Shown here: positions 36,560 to 47,729 of the stretch, piece after piece
Position numbering within the stretch: position 1 is the first letter of the stretch
Layout: each line of letters begins with the position of its first letter
Assembly (NCBI RefSeq): GCF_014529535.1
Contig: NW_023503372.1
Coordinates: 748,075 to 812,074 of the forward strand
Reading direction: 5' to 3'
Length of the DNA stretch: 64,000 bases
Source: Bradysia coprophila
Taxonomy: Eukaryota > Arthropoda > Insecta > Diptera > Sciaridae
Notes under the pieces: model-generated
Database searches by the model: none
Told to the model about the DNA's origin: nothing
Seen by the model: the letters and a program-made list of their open reading frames with translations, nothing else
Position numbers and translations under genes: made by a program

Positions 36560-37411
36560 CACCTTCATTTTTGATATAGGTATAGGATATATCTCTGCAG
36601 GTAGCGCAGCTTAATTTACAGTGACAAAATGTATCAATATTGATTATTTCATTCATTTCTTTTGTCAGTTAATTTTTTTTTTAATAATTCAATTTATTAT
36701 CATCTCTTAACCTATGGCGTGTGCTTGGTGTATAATTAAATTAAATAGGCGTATGACTTGGATAAAGTAAAACTAAAAAAAGGAAGAAAACAAACATAGA
36801 TCAAAAGAGGTATCATACAAAAATAATCGTCCAAAACGAAAAAACAAAATCCTTTGATACAAAGTAGTCAATCAAAATAAAATAAGAACTTTTGGCCCAA
36901 AATAGTAAATCAAGAAGAACTAAGAAAAGATAAAAATCAATTAAAAAAATAAACCAATCACAGGTATAGCTAAGAAATCACAGGTATCAATAAATTACAC
37001 ATCGGGTTTTGAGTCATCAGTTAAGGTGAAAATAGGGTGATATTACTCCAAATTCGTAACCACAGTTTCTCATAACTTCAATCTTAAGCTAATTGATGAG
37101 TAATTCGAAATAAATTTTGTAAACATCTTTGAATTGAAAACAAAAAAATACAAAATGGGACAAAATTCATCCCCTCTATGGATGACAAAATGAAAAAACT
37201 TGCAGATTCATAGCAGCAATAACGAAGTAATACATGAAAGCACCTAGCAAGGTAATAGAAAAAAATAAAGTTGTAATTTAATGAAAGTATGCGAATATTT
37301 CCATACCTTTTTTTTCTTAATTTCACTGCAAAATTACCATGGTATCAAAATACTACTCTATTTGACGTGTAAAAACCTCTATTACCCTGCTAGGTGCTTT
37401 GAATACATTCT
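36560..37411. other. Intergenic, A-rich
   Basis: Between the tail-to-tail peptide copies. It holds long A-rich stretches (36770-36960) and no recognisable gene. Confidence 0.6.
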
Positions 37412-37556
37412 GGCACGACAGAGTAAATTAAACCAGGCATGACCGCTTGATTTGTCAGTGTTCATTTTCAGACAGGTCATTAGGTGATTAGGTCCCTTAT
37501 TTGACGTTTGAAAAATTAACCGCTTCTGCCTGGTTTTTATTTTACTCTGCCGTGGC
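37412..37556. mobile_element. MITE of the CACGGCAGAGTAAA family
   Basis: Left end ggcacgacagagtaaattaa and right end ttttactctgccgtggc are inverted repeats, followed inward by ccaggca/tgcctgg. A related element is at 62950-63151. Part of another copy (ttaaaaaatgaaccactcca) lies at about 37760-37790. Confidence 0.7.
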
Positions 37557-37582
37557 AACTTATGTCAGGGTTCATTTGCGAC

Positions 37583-37736
37583 CAGGGCCTATTTTCGATA
37601 ATTTAAATTGTCGAAATTATCAAAAAATTATCGAAATTGTCGAATAATTATCAAAATTCTCCAAACGTAAATTTTTGTAGAATTTAGAGAATTTTTCGAT
37701 AATTTCGAGAATTTAAATTATCGAAACTAGGCCCTG
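37583..37736. mobile_element. 154-bp hAT-like foldback MITE (CAGGGCCTA ends)
   Basis: CAGGGCCTATTTTCGATAAT at the left and attatcgaaactaggccctg at the right; the middle is built of ttcgataattt/aaattatcgaa repeats. CAGGG termini are typical of hAT. It sits inside a piece of the CACGGCAGAG MITE family. The flanking duplication (atttgcg) is only approximate. Confidence 0.75.
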
Positions 37737-37849
37737 ATTTGCGTTCATTTTTGACATTTGACATTTAAAAAATGAACCACTCCAGCCAGATGAACTGTCG
37801 GCAGCAGGTTAGTAAGTAAACTTGAAATATTTCGCAACACAAAGCGCTA

Positions 37850-38912
37850 ATTTGCCCAAAAGTAATTTATTTACAATTTAAAGTTGACAGAGTCAATTAA
37901 TTTCATTTGACATTAGAAATTTATTGTGCAAGCTCCATATTGGTTACCAGGGCTTACGGCACAATAACCGCTGCAGCAACATGGATTACCGGTATCTCCA
38001 TCACACGGTCCAACTCGACAGCCTATTCCTGCTCCTGCACATAAAATGGTTGGATCTTGCTCGTTGCCATTCTCACCAGTATATGGAAGATTCTCCATCT
38101 AGAACGAAAAATTGACCAGGTTCTTGCTGTAAACTTTTGTCCACCAACTTACCGAATACACAGACGAAATGAATGAAATGGCCAAACAGATTGCCAAAAC
38201 AATAATAGTTGCAGTCTTCATGGTTCTTGTTGAGAATTTGTTTTCAAACTTGCTTTTACACAAAATGATTGATTTGACCGCAGAGTACAGATGCTTTATA
38301 TACTCTTGAAGTTATCTGTTATTAAGTGAAAGATCTTTCCGTTGTTCAGATAAAATTTAATCTCGGCAGATTCCACACTTGTTGTGCAACACACTTTACG
38401 CAATTTGAAATGATTCAACGATTAATAATTGAATTGCTTGTCAATCAACAAATGTATTTTCATAAACTTTGATTTGCTATCATCTTCAAAGAAATTACCC
38501 AATTTCAGGTATGGCATCCGGCAAAACAGCTAACTGCGCAACCACTTGAAAACAAAGTTTACCACCAACGTATTCATTTAATAGATATCTTTATCCGATG
38601 GCGGCGCGAGCGACTGGTACTGTATTTGACTAAGCAATTCCAACGCATATTTCCAATGAGTAAAGCGACATTTGCATTGCTGTAACATGTATAAGTATTA
38701 TAATGTAGCTAAGTTATAAAAATGTCCGGAATTTTCAATAAATCTAAATCTTCACTCCATAATTTGGAGAAATATTAAAAGAAATTGAAAGTTTTTTTGG
38801 TTATTTATCATTCATTAGGAATTGATTGTGTGCAAGCTTCACACTGCCTCACTTCTTATATAAGTCAGATCCTAGTTTTGAGGAAATATTTTCTCGCATT
38901 TTCTTAAAGGGC
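37850..38912. repeat. Segmental duplication unit, copy C (partner 32580-33645)
   Basis: It has the same order as copy A: peptide gene on the minus strand, its promoter, then about 600 bp of upstream sequence ending in the 3' end of the small ORF at 33603. Confidence 0.85.
37913..38221 (-). CDS. Secreted eight-cysteine (knottin-like) peptide, copy C
   Basis: Exons 38221-38153 and 38098-37913, with the 54-bp intron of the other copies. The encoded precursor is identical to copies A and B, although UTR and flank differ by several substitutions. That points to recent duplication, gene conversion or purifying selection. The promoter TATA lies near 38300 on the minus strand. Confidence 0.85.
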
Positions 38913-39856
38913 CTCCCTAAAAGGAGGAAGTATTGCAAGTGAACTCAATATCCGACGAATAAGTTAGACGTTTGCGACACAGTTAAAGGAGGAGCGGCAT
39001 AGCTGTCAATCGAAAGAAACGCCACACAAATAAATGGGGACAGCAAGTTCAACATCTTATAAAACTTTCAATGAAAAAGTCAAAATGGTACAAATTGCAA
39101 AAATTGTACACAGTGAAACTATACCTGTGAAGTACAGCTTAAACCCGATAATCGAAATACTTTTCACCAAGGCCTATTTTTCGTTATCAACAAAATTTCT
39201 TCTCACAATTCAGTTTCAGGTCAAGTGCCCCGGTTCTTAATTCAAAAAAAAACAAACAGAGCGAGCGCTGGTGAATTTAACGAGCAAAATGAACTACAAA
39301 GGTGTCTAAGCAATTTGGGTTTCCCCAAAAAGTGACACTAAAAGGCTAACTTTGACCTCATTCTCGTTGGCTTTCAACATTTGTGCGGTGTTGTAGTATA
39401 ACTCGAGGCTGTCCGTCAAGTGTCACAATACGCATCGTGTCTTAATTCCTCATCTCATGTTTGCTCGGTGGTTACGGACTAGCCTTCCACCAAAATGATC
39501 CGGGCTCGAGTATCAGACACATGCAATTTTTCTATTGATTATATTGCAATGCTAACGTCTTAAAGTTCACTCAAGCCCACTCACGAATTTGTGTTCATAT
39601 GTCTACTCTACATTTAGGCGAGACATCTACCAGTACGTAACTTTCCTCAGAAAGCATTTGCATACTTCGAGACGTGGTTCGGAAGTCACGTTAAGCTGTT
39701 GGTCCAGACTGCTCTTGTTATTGGCTATTCGTGAGGTCTCGCATAAAATAAAATGAATCTATAGCCTAATAAAATAGTTTGTACTCGATGTCATAAATGG
39801 CATAAATAACCTTCCGTAAGACCCATGCCTTCTAGACACATCCTTTTGATTGATTC
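38913..39856. other. Intergenic with a third, weaker tRNA-like stretch
   Basis: On the plus strand, 39462-39516 contains an A-box-like GGTGGTTACGGACTAGCC and a B-box-like GGGCTCGAGTATC with tRNA-like spacing. It has no convincing cloverleaf or closing inverted repeat. Nothing else recognisable apart from a 68-codon ORF of unknown origin at 39034. Confidence 0.4.
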
Positions 39857-40968
39857 AATCCACGCCATTAGTCGTATAAATTTATACGTCAGAGAGAGCT
39901 TCTTTCTTCTTTGTTACGATCTGTCAGTTTTTCTATTTTGCGATTTAGTATGGAAATGAAAACTAAAATTGAGATATCTTTGCTGTTTTAAGTGGTTTTT
40001 CATATTTTTTTGGACCAAAATGTTTTGAAGTGTATTTGGAATCGATTGACATTAACAAAATAATAAATAGAAAAAATATTTTCACACAATCTGTTAATGC
40101 CAATCGATTCCAAACACATTTTAAAACATTTTGGTCCAAAAAAATATGAAAAACCACTTAAAACAGCAAAGATGTCTCAATTTTAGTTTTCATTTCCATA
40201 CTAAATCGAAAAATAGAAAAACTGACAGATCGTAACAAAGGAGAAAAAAGCTCTCTCTGACGTATAAATTTATCAGTCAGTTTTTTTTATTTTGCGATTT
40301 AGTATGGAAATGAAAGCTAAAATCCACGCCATTAGTCGTATAAATTTATACGTCAGAGAAAGCTTTTTTCTCCTTTGTTACGATCTGTCAGTTTTTCTAT
40401 TTTTCGATTTAGTATGGAAATGAAAACTAAAATTGAGACATCTTTGCTGTTTTAAGTGGTTTTTCATATTTTTTTGGACCAAAATGTTTTAAAATGTGTT
40501 TGGAATCGATTGGCATGTGATTTTTTTTCAATGTTAATTGATTTCAAACACATTTTATAACATTTTGGCCCAAAAAAATATGCAAAACCACTTAAAACAG
40601 CAAAGATATCTCAATTTTAGTTTTCATTTCCATAGTAAATCGCAAAATTAAAAAAACTGACAGATCATGACAAAGGAGAAAAAAGCAAGGTTCTGAAAAC
40701 ACAGGTTAAGACACTTACGAAGGCGGGTGAAACACAAATCTTGACAATTCAGACATGTATATTGTTTGAAAAGTCAACTTGAAAACAAAATTTTATTTTG
40801 TTAAGTTGAAATCGTCATATAAAATTTTCCAAACCTAGTTGGCACTACAGGAAAATTTTTATCACACCGCCTTCGTGATCAACTCGAAAGTGTCTTAACC
40901 TGTTCTTTCAGAACCTTGGAAAAAAGCTCTCTCTGACGTATAAATTTATACGACTAATGACGTGGATT
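39857..40968. mobile_element. Compound foldback element (two tandem inverted-repeat units)
   Basis: The unit runs from AATCCACGCCATTAGTCG through tataaatttatacgtcagag to ttggaatcgattgacat, then returns inverted. Two such units stand side by side (about 39857-40275 and 40322-40968), and the second is split by the 233-bp MITE at 40686. The outermost ends (aatccacg...cgtggatt) are inverted. Arms are about 200 bp and roughly 95% alike. No coding capacity. Confidence 0.8.
40686..40918. mobile_element. 233-bp hAT-type MITE (CAAGGTTCTG family), nested
   Basis: Termini CAAGGTTCTGAAA and TTTCAGAACCTTG are inverted repeats, followed by cttacgaaggcgggtg/caccgccttcgtgat. Exact 8-bp target duplication gaaaaaag at 40678-40685 and 40919-40926. 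It interrupts the right arm of the surrounding foldback element, so it inserted later. It is exactly as long as the copy at 48157. Confidence 0.93.
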
Positions 40969-43170
40969 ATACAAATAATGAATGAGCAAGAAGTGTGAAA
41001 TAAAAGATGAATTTATCGCCGCGATTTCCATTTATAAAAAAACCAAGCCCATTGCTTTTAAAAGGGCTTATGTTGGAAACTGGTAGCGAAAAAAAGCAAA
41101 ACCAAGTGGTGTACAAATCATATGTATGAAACTCATGAGGTGAACTGTCTGACACATTTATTAGATAAAATTGACATTGACCCGTTGAAGTGAAACCCAC
41201 CTCATCCTGTTTTATAAATAAAATGAATCAACACGTCAATTATATATGCTGTTTTATAGTAGAAACAGTAGAAGCATATAACACCGAATTGATGTTTATA
41301 CAGGAGACGAAAGTTGATAAGCCGTAGATGAATTTTCACATTCACACAAATGCAATAGAGAAAACAAATGGAAACGCCGACATACAGATTATTATTTCAT
41401 GTTTAGAATATCTACATGTTGAATGTGAATAAGGACACTAGAGTTCCAATTAACACGTATTGTGTGCAATGTAGGCGCTTCGAATGAGCTGAAAAGGATT
41501 TTTTTTTATTTTACGAAAACACCATTTTAACATCCTCTTTGTGTTTGTGTGATGAGAAAACAGGTGTGCACGCCAATCGTATTATTAAATGCGCAATAAA
41601 ACCGTGGATGTATAATACATATGCTGTACTTACGTATAACGTACAAAAGTTCAATGTATAGCGTGGATGAGAGGTGAAAAGGGTGACAATATGAAAATAG
41701 AATTTCATTGACTCAAGGTAAAAGGTATGGTTTCTTTTCCTTACACTGGAGGTAGTATGAGTTCTCCTTACACTGGAGGTATGACAAGGTAATTTGAGGT
41801 GTGCTCTGACAATTACTTGTTATATACGAGTGTAATGATGCATGATGATTGAAAAACAGTTGTTTTTGGATTTAATTGGATTATTTAAAGCGGTGCTTCG
41901 AAAGTAAGGAAACTCCGGCACTCTTTTAATTGTTTTGGATGCATTTAAATCCCACATCGTTTATGAGGTATTAAACTTTTCGACTGGAATCGCACACCGA
42001 AAGAAATAAGCTAAATTGCACATTCACAACGTGTATACTCGAAAAATGGCGAATTTCAGACTCTGTCTTCCCCAACACGCAAAAATGTGTGGAAAATTTA
42101 TTTTGAAAATGTTTGGTACACACGTTTTATTCTGACTGACTCACTGTCCCCTAATGATCGTCGTGAATACTTTGTCAACGATACCTTTTACCTGGAATCA
42201 ATATCTACTACATTACGGCAGGGGGTTAGCTTTAACCTGAAGTTGGCCTGTTTAGAGACATCGGCCTTTCAAAATTTTGTGCTTTAATGTTTTTCTTCAT
42301 ATAGTGCAAAGAAAGTGATAGAACGCCTTAGAGGGATTTTGAAAACGTACCTCCAACATCGAAGGACTTTTTCAGCGGAATTTTTCTTATGTGCCCTGAA
42401 AGGTATGTCGTTGGAAAGTTGAGGCCATCAGCAATTAGGGAAAACTGTTTTTTTGGTGTTTCTGCTGTTTTTGGTTACGGAAGAACCGATACTTATTTTC
42501 AACTGCTTAAATATCTCAGTGTAGGAAAGCTTTAAACCAAATAAGACCCCCCGCATGGATATCTAGTTTAAATTCCCACCTGCGATGTTCCTTAGTTTAG
42601 TCCCTATCTAGCCACATAATCATCGAGAAATTTTTTGGTTCCTAGGGACCATTATACCTTTTAGGGCACATATAAAAAAGCTCGCCGTAAAATGCATTGC
42701 TTTAATCGAAAGGTCTCAATAGTTTTAGTTTTTTCCCTCGGATGTAACAACATCCGTAATACCTCTAATCACTATCTGAGAAAAGTTTTCTTGATTTTTT
42801 TGAGTTTTCCTTAATTTTTTTTTTCAATTTTCGTGAATTTTCTCAAAATTGAAAAATTTGAAGAAAAAAAACGTTCAAATTTACTGCATTTTCTTGGTTT
42901 TCCAAAGATTTCTCGATTTTATTAAATTTTCAAATAATCGAAGGAAAAAAGATCGAGAAATTTTTTCTTCGTTTTTTCGAATTCCGGGAATTTTTCTCTA
43001 TCTTATAAATTTTCTGTGAGATAGACATTGTTTATGAGTAAACGAGGAACAACCGTTTTAGCTTTAGCGTAACAGAATTAAGTCGACTGAATGGTTAATG
43101 AACACTCTTTAGACATGTTTATCCCCTCTCAACCACGTACTACGTTTCCTAAAGCTACAGCTTGAAAGAA
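40969..43170. other. Intergenic, no recognisable gene
   Basis: AT-rich, with a doubled ccttacactggaggta near 41740-41780. The short ORFs (such as 42087-42287) match nothing I recognise. Confidence 0.55.
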
Positions 43171-44006
43171 AACGAGCCGTCAGAACAGTCGGAGCGTTTG
43201 CTGCGACTGAGCCCCGTACAAACCCGTACATCTATTGCGCACGTGACCCTACTTCGTCCGTCGCCCTACCGTAAGCCTATTGCGCCCGTAAACGTCGTAA
43301 AATTCTTATGCAATGTGTACGTCTTAAAAATTGCGCATAGCGCAATTACGAAGCCCCGTACGACGTTTCTTTCAAAAGTAACACAAACTACACTTCCCAC
43401 TGATCAGTGATTTTGGAATTATCATTTTCACCTATTTATATTGATTTTACAAAAATCCAAAATGGCTGCCGACGGCCATTTTGTTAGGAGGTGGAAAGTA
43501 CAACGGCTGCTTTACATTCGTTAGTACCTTTCAAACAAAAAAAAAATTCATGAAATTCGGTCAAAGTTTACTCGAGATATTAACAAACGAGCCGTCAGAA
43601 CAGTCGGAGCGTTTGCTGCGACTGAGCCCCGTACAAACCCGTACATCTATTGCGCACGTGACCCTACTTCGTCCGTCGCCCTACCGTAAGCCTATTGCGC
43701 CCGTAAACGTCGTAAAATTCTTATGCAATGTGTACGTCTTAAAAATTGCGCATAGCGCAATTACGAAGCCCCGTACGACGTTCCTTTCAAAAGTAACACA
43801 AACTACACTTCCCACTGATCAGTGAATTTGGAATTATCATTTTCACCTATTTATATTGATTTTACAAAAATCCAAAATGGCGGCCGACGGCCATTTTGTT
43901 AGGAGGTGGAAAGTACAACGGCTGCTTTACATTCGTTAGTACCTTTCAAACAAAAAAAAAAAATTCATGAAATTCGGTCAAAGTTTACTCGAGATATTAA
44001 CAAACA
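43171..44006. repeat. Tandem duplication, 414-bp unit, two copies
   Basis: Copy 1 begins aacgagccgtcagaacagtc at 43171 and copy 2 begins at 43585; they are nearly identical through actcgagatattaacaaac. Each holds an identical open stretch of about 80 codons that has no recognised similarity. The unit also contains an internal inverted pair (ggcggccgacggccattttg). Confidence 0.9.
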
Positions 44007-44486
44007 CCACCTTCACTGTACGGCCGAGTAGCCACATATAAGCTCACTCCAAGAGACCTAGCTCACGCTCCGGTAAACCGAATTTCATAAACTTTTTTTT
44101 CCCTGATTGGTACGGTCAATACCTACCTAATAAATCAAAATCCATCTAAATCCGTTCAAATTTGACTAACCTACAAGCAAAAACGGATTGCCACCCTGTA
44201 GCTAGTTCACACCAAGGGGTCTAACTCACGAGTCGGTCATCCAATTTCCATAAACTTTTTTTTTGTGGATAGGTATTGTAAATACCTTTCATTTGATGTA
44301 TCACTTACAAGTGTAGCCTTTAAATGGCCAGAGAAATCTTTGGAAAACGTTAAAGCACTTATGGGGCCCCAGCTCTGGAGGGGTCGACCCAAAATCGCCA
44401 ATCTTCGAACTTAGCCTCACTATTTCAACTACCTTTCAGGGAAAAAAAATTTTTGAAATCGGATTTGATTTACTCAAGATATCGAC

Positions 44487-44542
44487 GTGACAGACTGACA
44501 GACTGACAGACGGACAGAAGGACAGACGGACAGACGGACAGA
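44487..44542. repeat. Octamer microsatellite (gacagacg/gacagact)
   Basis: About seven copies with minor variation. Just downstream the sequence continues to agccccttcgtacttcgtac and ggggct at about 44650-44673. The whole 43171-44673 stretch may be one repetitive element. Confidence 0.8.
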
Positions 44543-44679
44543 CAAAATTTTTATTGCGGATTCGTTATCTATGAACATAGGCAAACACTTTGCCCTTACC
44601 GTCTGCTTCGAATTCCATCAATTACACACGGCATCGTAATCCTATAAGCCCCTTCGTACTTCGTACGGGGCTAAAAATG

Positions 44680-45035
44680 ATCCATCAATAATGCAGTTGC
44701 ATTCTTCAATTTATATCATTTTAGTTCTTTCTCTCATTTTTGCGTAGGTAGTATACCTATCACTTCACAAAACATATAAAGAAAGAAGAAATCGGAAACT
44801 TGTATTTTAACGTCCTCATCAGATGATACCCACGATCCATTCACAATTCACACTGTTTAGTACAGTCGGGTACAAACTTTAATTATAAAATGAATAAAAT
44901 GCAAACCATACTATAGTTTGACGTACTAAAGAATGTTTTTCCCGCTTTCACGGTGATAAGTTAGTAATTCCTTTACAGCATATTGCTTAAGAAATTAAAT
45001 TACCCATCGCAATGATGGTATACATGAGGTGGTAC
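44680..45035. repeat. Diverged duplicate of the protease upstream region (partner about 49370-49830)
   Basis: Shared blocks in the same order include acttgtattttaacgtcctc, cacactgtttagta, ctttaattataaaatg, ggcgtac/gacgtactaaag and ttaaattacccatcgcaatg. At the partner site the block ends about 40 bp before the protease start codon. Here it lies about 950 bp before the LRR gene. Confidence 0.75.
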
Positions 45036-45928
45036 ATCAACATGAAAATGATCTATTGGTTGAATTATATGATAAGTGTGATAAATACGAGTAAATGAGT
45101 AAGAAGAAGAATTGAATTTTCAACTGAAATGATAAGAATTTGTAATAGCAATGCTAATAAAATTATACTACTACTAAAATAGAAATAGCAAAATTTAAGG
45201 TGTCTGCTGTTCGAAAAAAAAAATTGCGATGTTTCTGCGTTTATGCAATACCCTCTCTAGCAAACAAACTCCGTTTTGACGCTGTCAAAATATTCCACAC
45301 TGTTGACTAATTCCGCATTTGATATGTAAAATACAAAGGCTACGTCGCATTTTTATCACCTTAATAAATGAAGTTAAGTTGCTAGAGATGGTACTGGTTT
45401 ATGGCGTCGATGCGATAAGGTGAATGAAGTTGGATCCAAATGAAACGATTAGGTATTCGATCTGCTGGAATATTTTGACGAGTGGAAGTGTATTCCCACT
45501 CGTTAAACCAAAAATTCGGAGACTAGATGCTTTCTAACTTGCATGTAAAGTAAATCATAATATAAGACAATCATCAATAACATTGATTCAATGTCAAGTT
45601 CACAAGAAATAAATTTGGTGTAGTGCGATTGCACTGGAATAAAAATAATTCGTGGAAACAAAAATGATTACCTATAAAGCGCGTAAGAGTCCTATGATAA
45701 AACTGTGATTCCTATAACGTTGATTATGTCAATATCAATAAAAAAAATGAAGAAAGTCTGCCTCGTAGGCCTCGTATATGTTGTTGAATTAAGAAAATCT
45801 GACTTTGTCGGTATAAACACCCGCATCAATTACATTTTCTTAGAATTTTTTTTATTGTCGAAAGAAAATATTTGAATTACCTTACCAGCACAACGCAATC
45901 TTTAGCAAATAATCGCGCTTGTTTCGAA

Positions 45929-45966
45929 TATAAAAGTCTACCAACGATAAGAGATCATTTCAGTTT
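45929..45966 (+). promoter_or_regulatory. TATA box and initiator of the LRR gene
   Basis: TATAAAAG at 45929-45936 is followed at the ideal distance by a consensus arthropod initiator, TTCAGTT, whose A (45962) would be +1. That leaves a 5' UTR of about 29 bases. Confidence 0.8.
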
Positions 45967-45990
45967 ATGTAGAATTGTGACAAAGTGAAA

Positions 45991-46986
45991 ATGGCTTTCA
46001 AAACGCTGATCCTACTTGTATCTGCTTTAAGCTTCTCGTCGTCTCAACAAATGACGTGCACCTACTCCATCGACACTGATATATTCGACGAACCTTATCA
46101 GTGCACGTTGAGCGTGGACAATCCCAACGGACTTGATGACGCTATCTCTATTGGAGGAACACATTTGGGAACGAGTATAATGGATCCGTATGGCAATCTG
46201 GTGTCAACATACAGCAACGATTCGAATGTTCAAATCGTGAAGGTCGTCGGGGTTACCAAAAATATTCCATCGGCAATTTGCAGACAGTTTCCAAACATCC
46301 GGACGTTAGATCTCGCGCATACAAACCTCCAAATTCTTTCGGCAACAAAATGCAGTAAACTGATCAGTCTAACGCTGTGGTACAATCAGATTGAGGAGTC
46401 GGTCGTTGACTTATGCCAATATCAGCCGGACTTGCAATCGATTACGTTGAGTTTCAACAAAATAAACACCTTAAGTGATGTAACGTTAAAAAGTTGCAAA
46501 AATCTTCTTTACTTCAATGCCCAAATCAATGAGATACCCACAATTAGCTCTACATTTTTCGCCAACACGCCAATCATCCAGACAATAGCCATTGGACAAA
46601 ACCCTATTACAGTGATTCCGAACGGAATCTTCAACGGATTGTCCAAACTATTGGTTTTATACATGGAAGGCTTGCTCATCACAGACCTTCCGCTTAACAT
46701 ATTCGCCGACACAAAGCAACTCAACAGTTTGTATATGCAAAACAACAAACTGAAGACCATCACTTCGAAATGGTTCGCGAGCGAAACGCTTCAAGGTATC
46801 ATGCGTGTCAATTTGGACGGCAATGGCGTCAACGCAATCGATCCAATATTCTTTACACTAGCAACAAAGTTGTACCACTTGTCTTTGCTCAACAACGAGT
46901 GTTACAATGGCAAAATAACCGACTTTGCCACGAAAAGATCGTCTTATATGCCGGGTTTCCAGGTCTGCATTAATAACTTTACATAA
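45991..46986 (+). CDS. Secreted leucine-rich-repeat protein
   Basis: Single-exon gene, 331 residues. The ATG at 45991 is chosen because it opens a signal peptide (MAFKTLILLVSALSFSSSQQ) and lies 29 bases from the predicted start site. Residues 20-90 form a cysteine-containing N-terminal region (MTCTYSIDTD...YQCTLSV). About seven to eight LRRs follow from residue 95 to 300, with typical lines such as LISLTLWYNQIEE, LNSLYMQNNKLKTI and IMRVNLDGNGVNAID. The end carries two cysteines (NNECYNG, QVCINNF) like a short cap. No membrane segment, so it is probably extracellular. Similar short secreted LRR proteins are common in flies and mosquitoes, several with roles in recognition or immunity; a role here is inferred only. 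Confidence 0.9.
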   Translation: MAFKTLILLVSALSFSSSQQMTCTYSIDTDIFDEPYQCTLSVDNPNGLDDAISIGGTHLGTSIMDPYGNLVSTYSNDSNVQIVKVVGVTKNIPSAICRQFPNIRTLDLAHTNLQILSATKCSKLISLTLWYNQIEESVVDLCQYQPDLQSITLSFNKINTLSDVTLKSCKNLLYFNAQINEIPTISSTFFANTPIIQTIAIGQNPITVIPNGIFNGLSKLLVLYMEGLLITDLPLNIFADTKQLNSLYMQNNKLKTITSKWFASETLQGIMRVNLDGNGVNAIDPIFFTLATKLYHLSLLNNECYNGKITDFATKRSSYMPGFQVCINNFT

Positions 46987-47444
46987 TGCGAAATTGGTCT
47001 TCTTAAACGTTCTTGAATTTTTTATAAAAATATCTAATCATTTGTGATCGGCGATAATTTTTTGTTTGTGTAGTTAAGTAACAAAATGAAAGAGATCTTT
47101 AATGTGAGAGGAATTTTTCAAGAAATTAATTTCATCCAATTCAAAATGTTTGTTTTTTCTTGGTAACAAACCAAAAATGAGTATGGAGATATTTTATGCC
47201 TTCCGATGTGTTGAAAACCTCGTCTTCGGCATGGTTTGACAATTTCTCATAAGATACGAGATAGGCCAGCTCAGATGGGTCTGTTGACGGTCTCTTGCCC
47301 ATGATCTTGTCAATTTTCAATTTCTTTGATATTCACATGTGTCGCGTTCAGTTAAAAATAATCTTTTAATTCTGGTAGCGTTGTATTGCTGGGGTGATAT
47401 GCCAATTGTTTTTGAATTAGCTTAGAAGAAAAAGCTAGTTTTCA

Positions 47445-47489
47445 TTTCTCAACGTTTCGACCTGTTTCCATGGTCATCATCAGGAAAAA
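47445..47489 (-). ncRNA. Hammerhead-ribozyme-like core, left arm
   Basis: Exact mirror of the motif at 47685-47729, read on the minus strand; the CTGATGA box is at 47483-47477. See that entry for the pairing. Confidence 0.4.
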
Positions 47490-47684
47490 GCTTTATTCAA
47501 GAAAAATAAATCGTTTTGTTCACAAATCATTACAATTCTATAGGAAAACTGTGTTACCTATTTTCGTTATATTAAAATTTCAAAATTTTCGTCAACTTTT
47601 AATATAACGAAAATAGGTAACACAGTTTTCCTATAGAATTGTAATGATTTGTGAACAAAACGATTTATTTTTCTTGAATAAAGC

Positions 47685-47729
47685 TTTTTCCTGATGATGA
47701 CCATGGAAACAGGTCGAAACGTTGAGAAA
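47685..47729 (+). ncRNA. Hammerhead-ribozyme-like core, right arm
   Basis: Read 5' to 3': TTTTTC (stem I), CTGATGA (conserved box), one extra T, GACC-9 nt-GGTC (stem II), GAAAC (conserved box), GTT (minimal AC/GU stem III and cleavage triplet), GAGAAA (pairs with TTTTTC, stem I). This is the type I arrangement with a two-pair palindromic stem III known from Penelope-like elements, where two copies cooperate. Departures: one extra base between CTGATGA and stem II, a GU pair in stem I, and GTT rather than GTC. It may be weak or inactive. Confidence 0.45.

Noticed and set aside
32665..38115. ORFs of 63 codons antisense to each peptide gene
   Set aside because: They are antisense shadows of the conserved mature exon; the sense strand has signal peptide, splice sites and promoter.
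39462..39516. True tRNA gene
   Set aside because: Only A- and B-box-like words; the acceptor and anticodon stems do not pair.
43162..43825. Two identical ORFs of about 80 codons
   Set aside because: They are open frames in the 414-bp tandem repeat. The amino-acid make-up is unremarkable and both inherit the same reading frame from the duplication.
44487..44542. CRISPR-like array
   Set aside because: The octamer repeats have no spacers, and the genome is eukaryotic.
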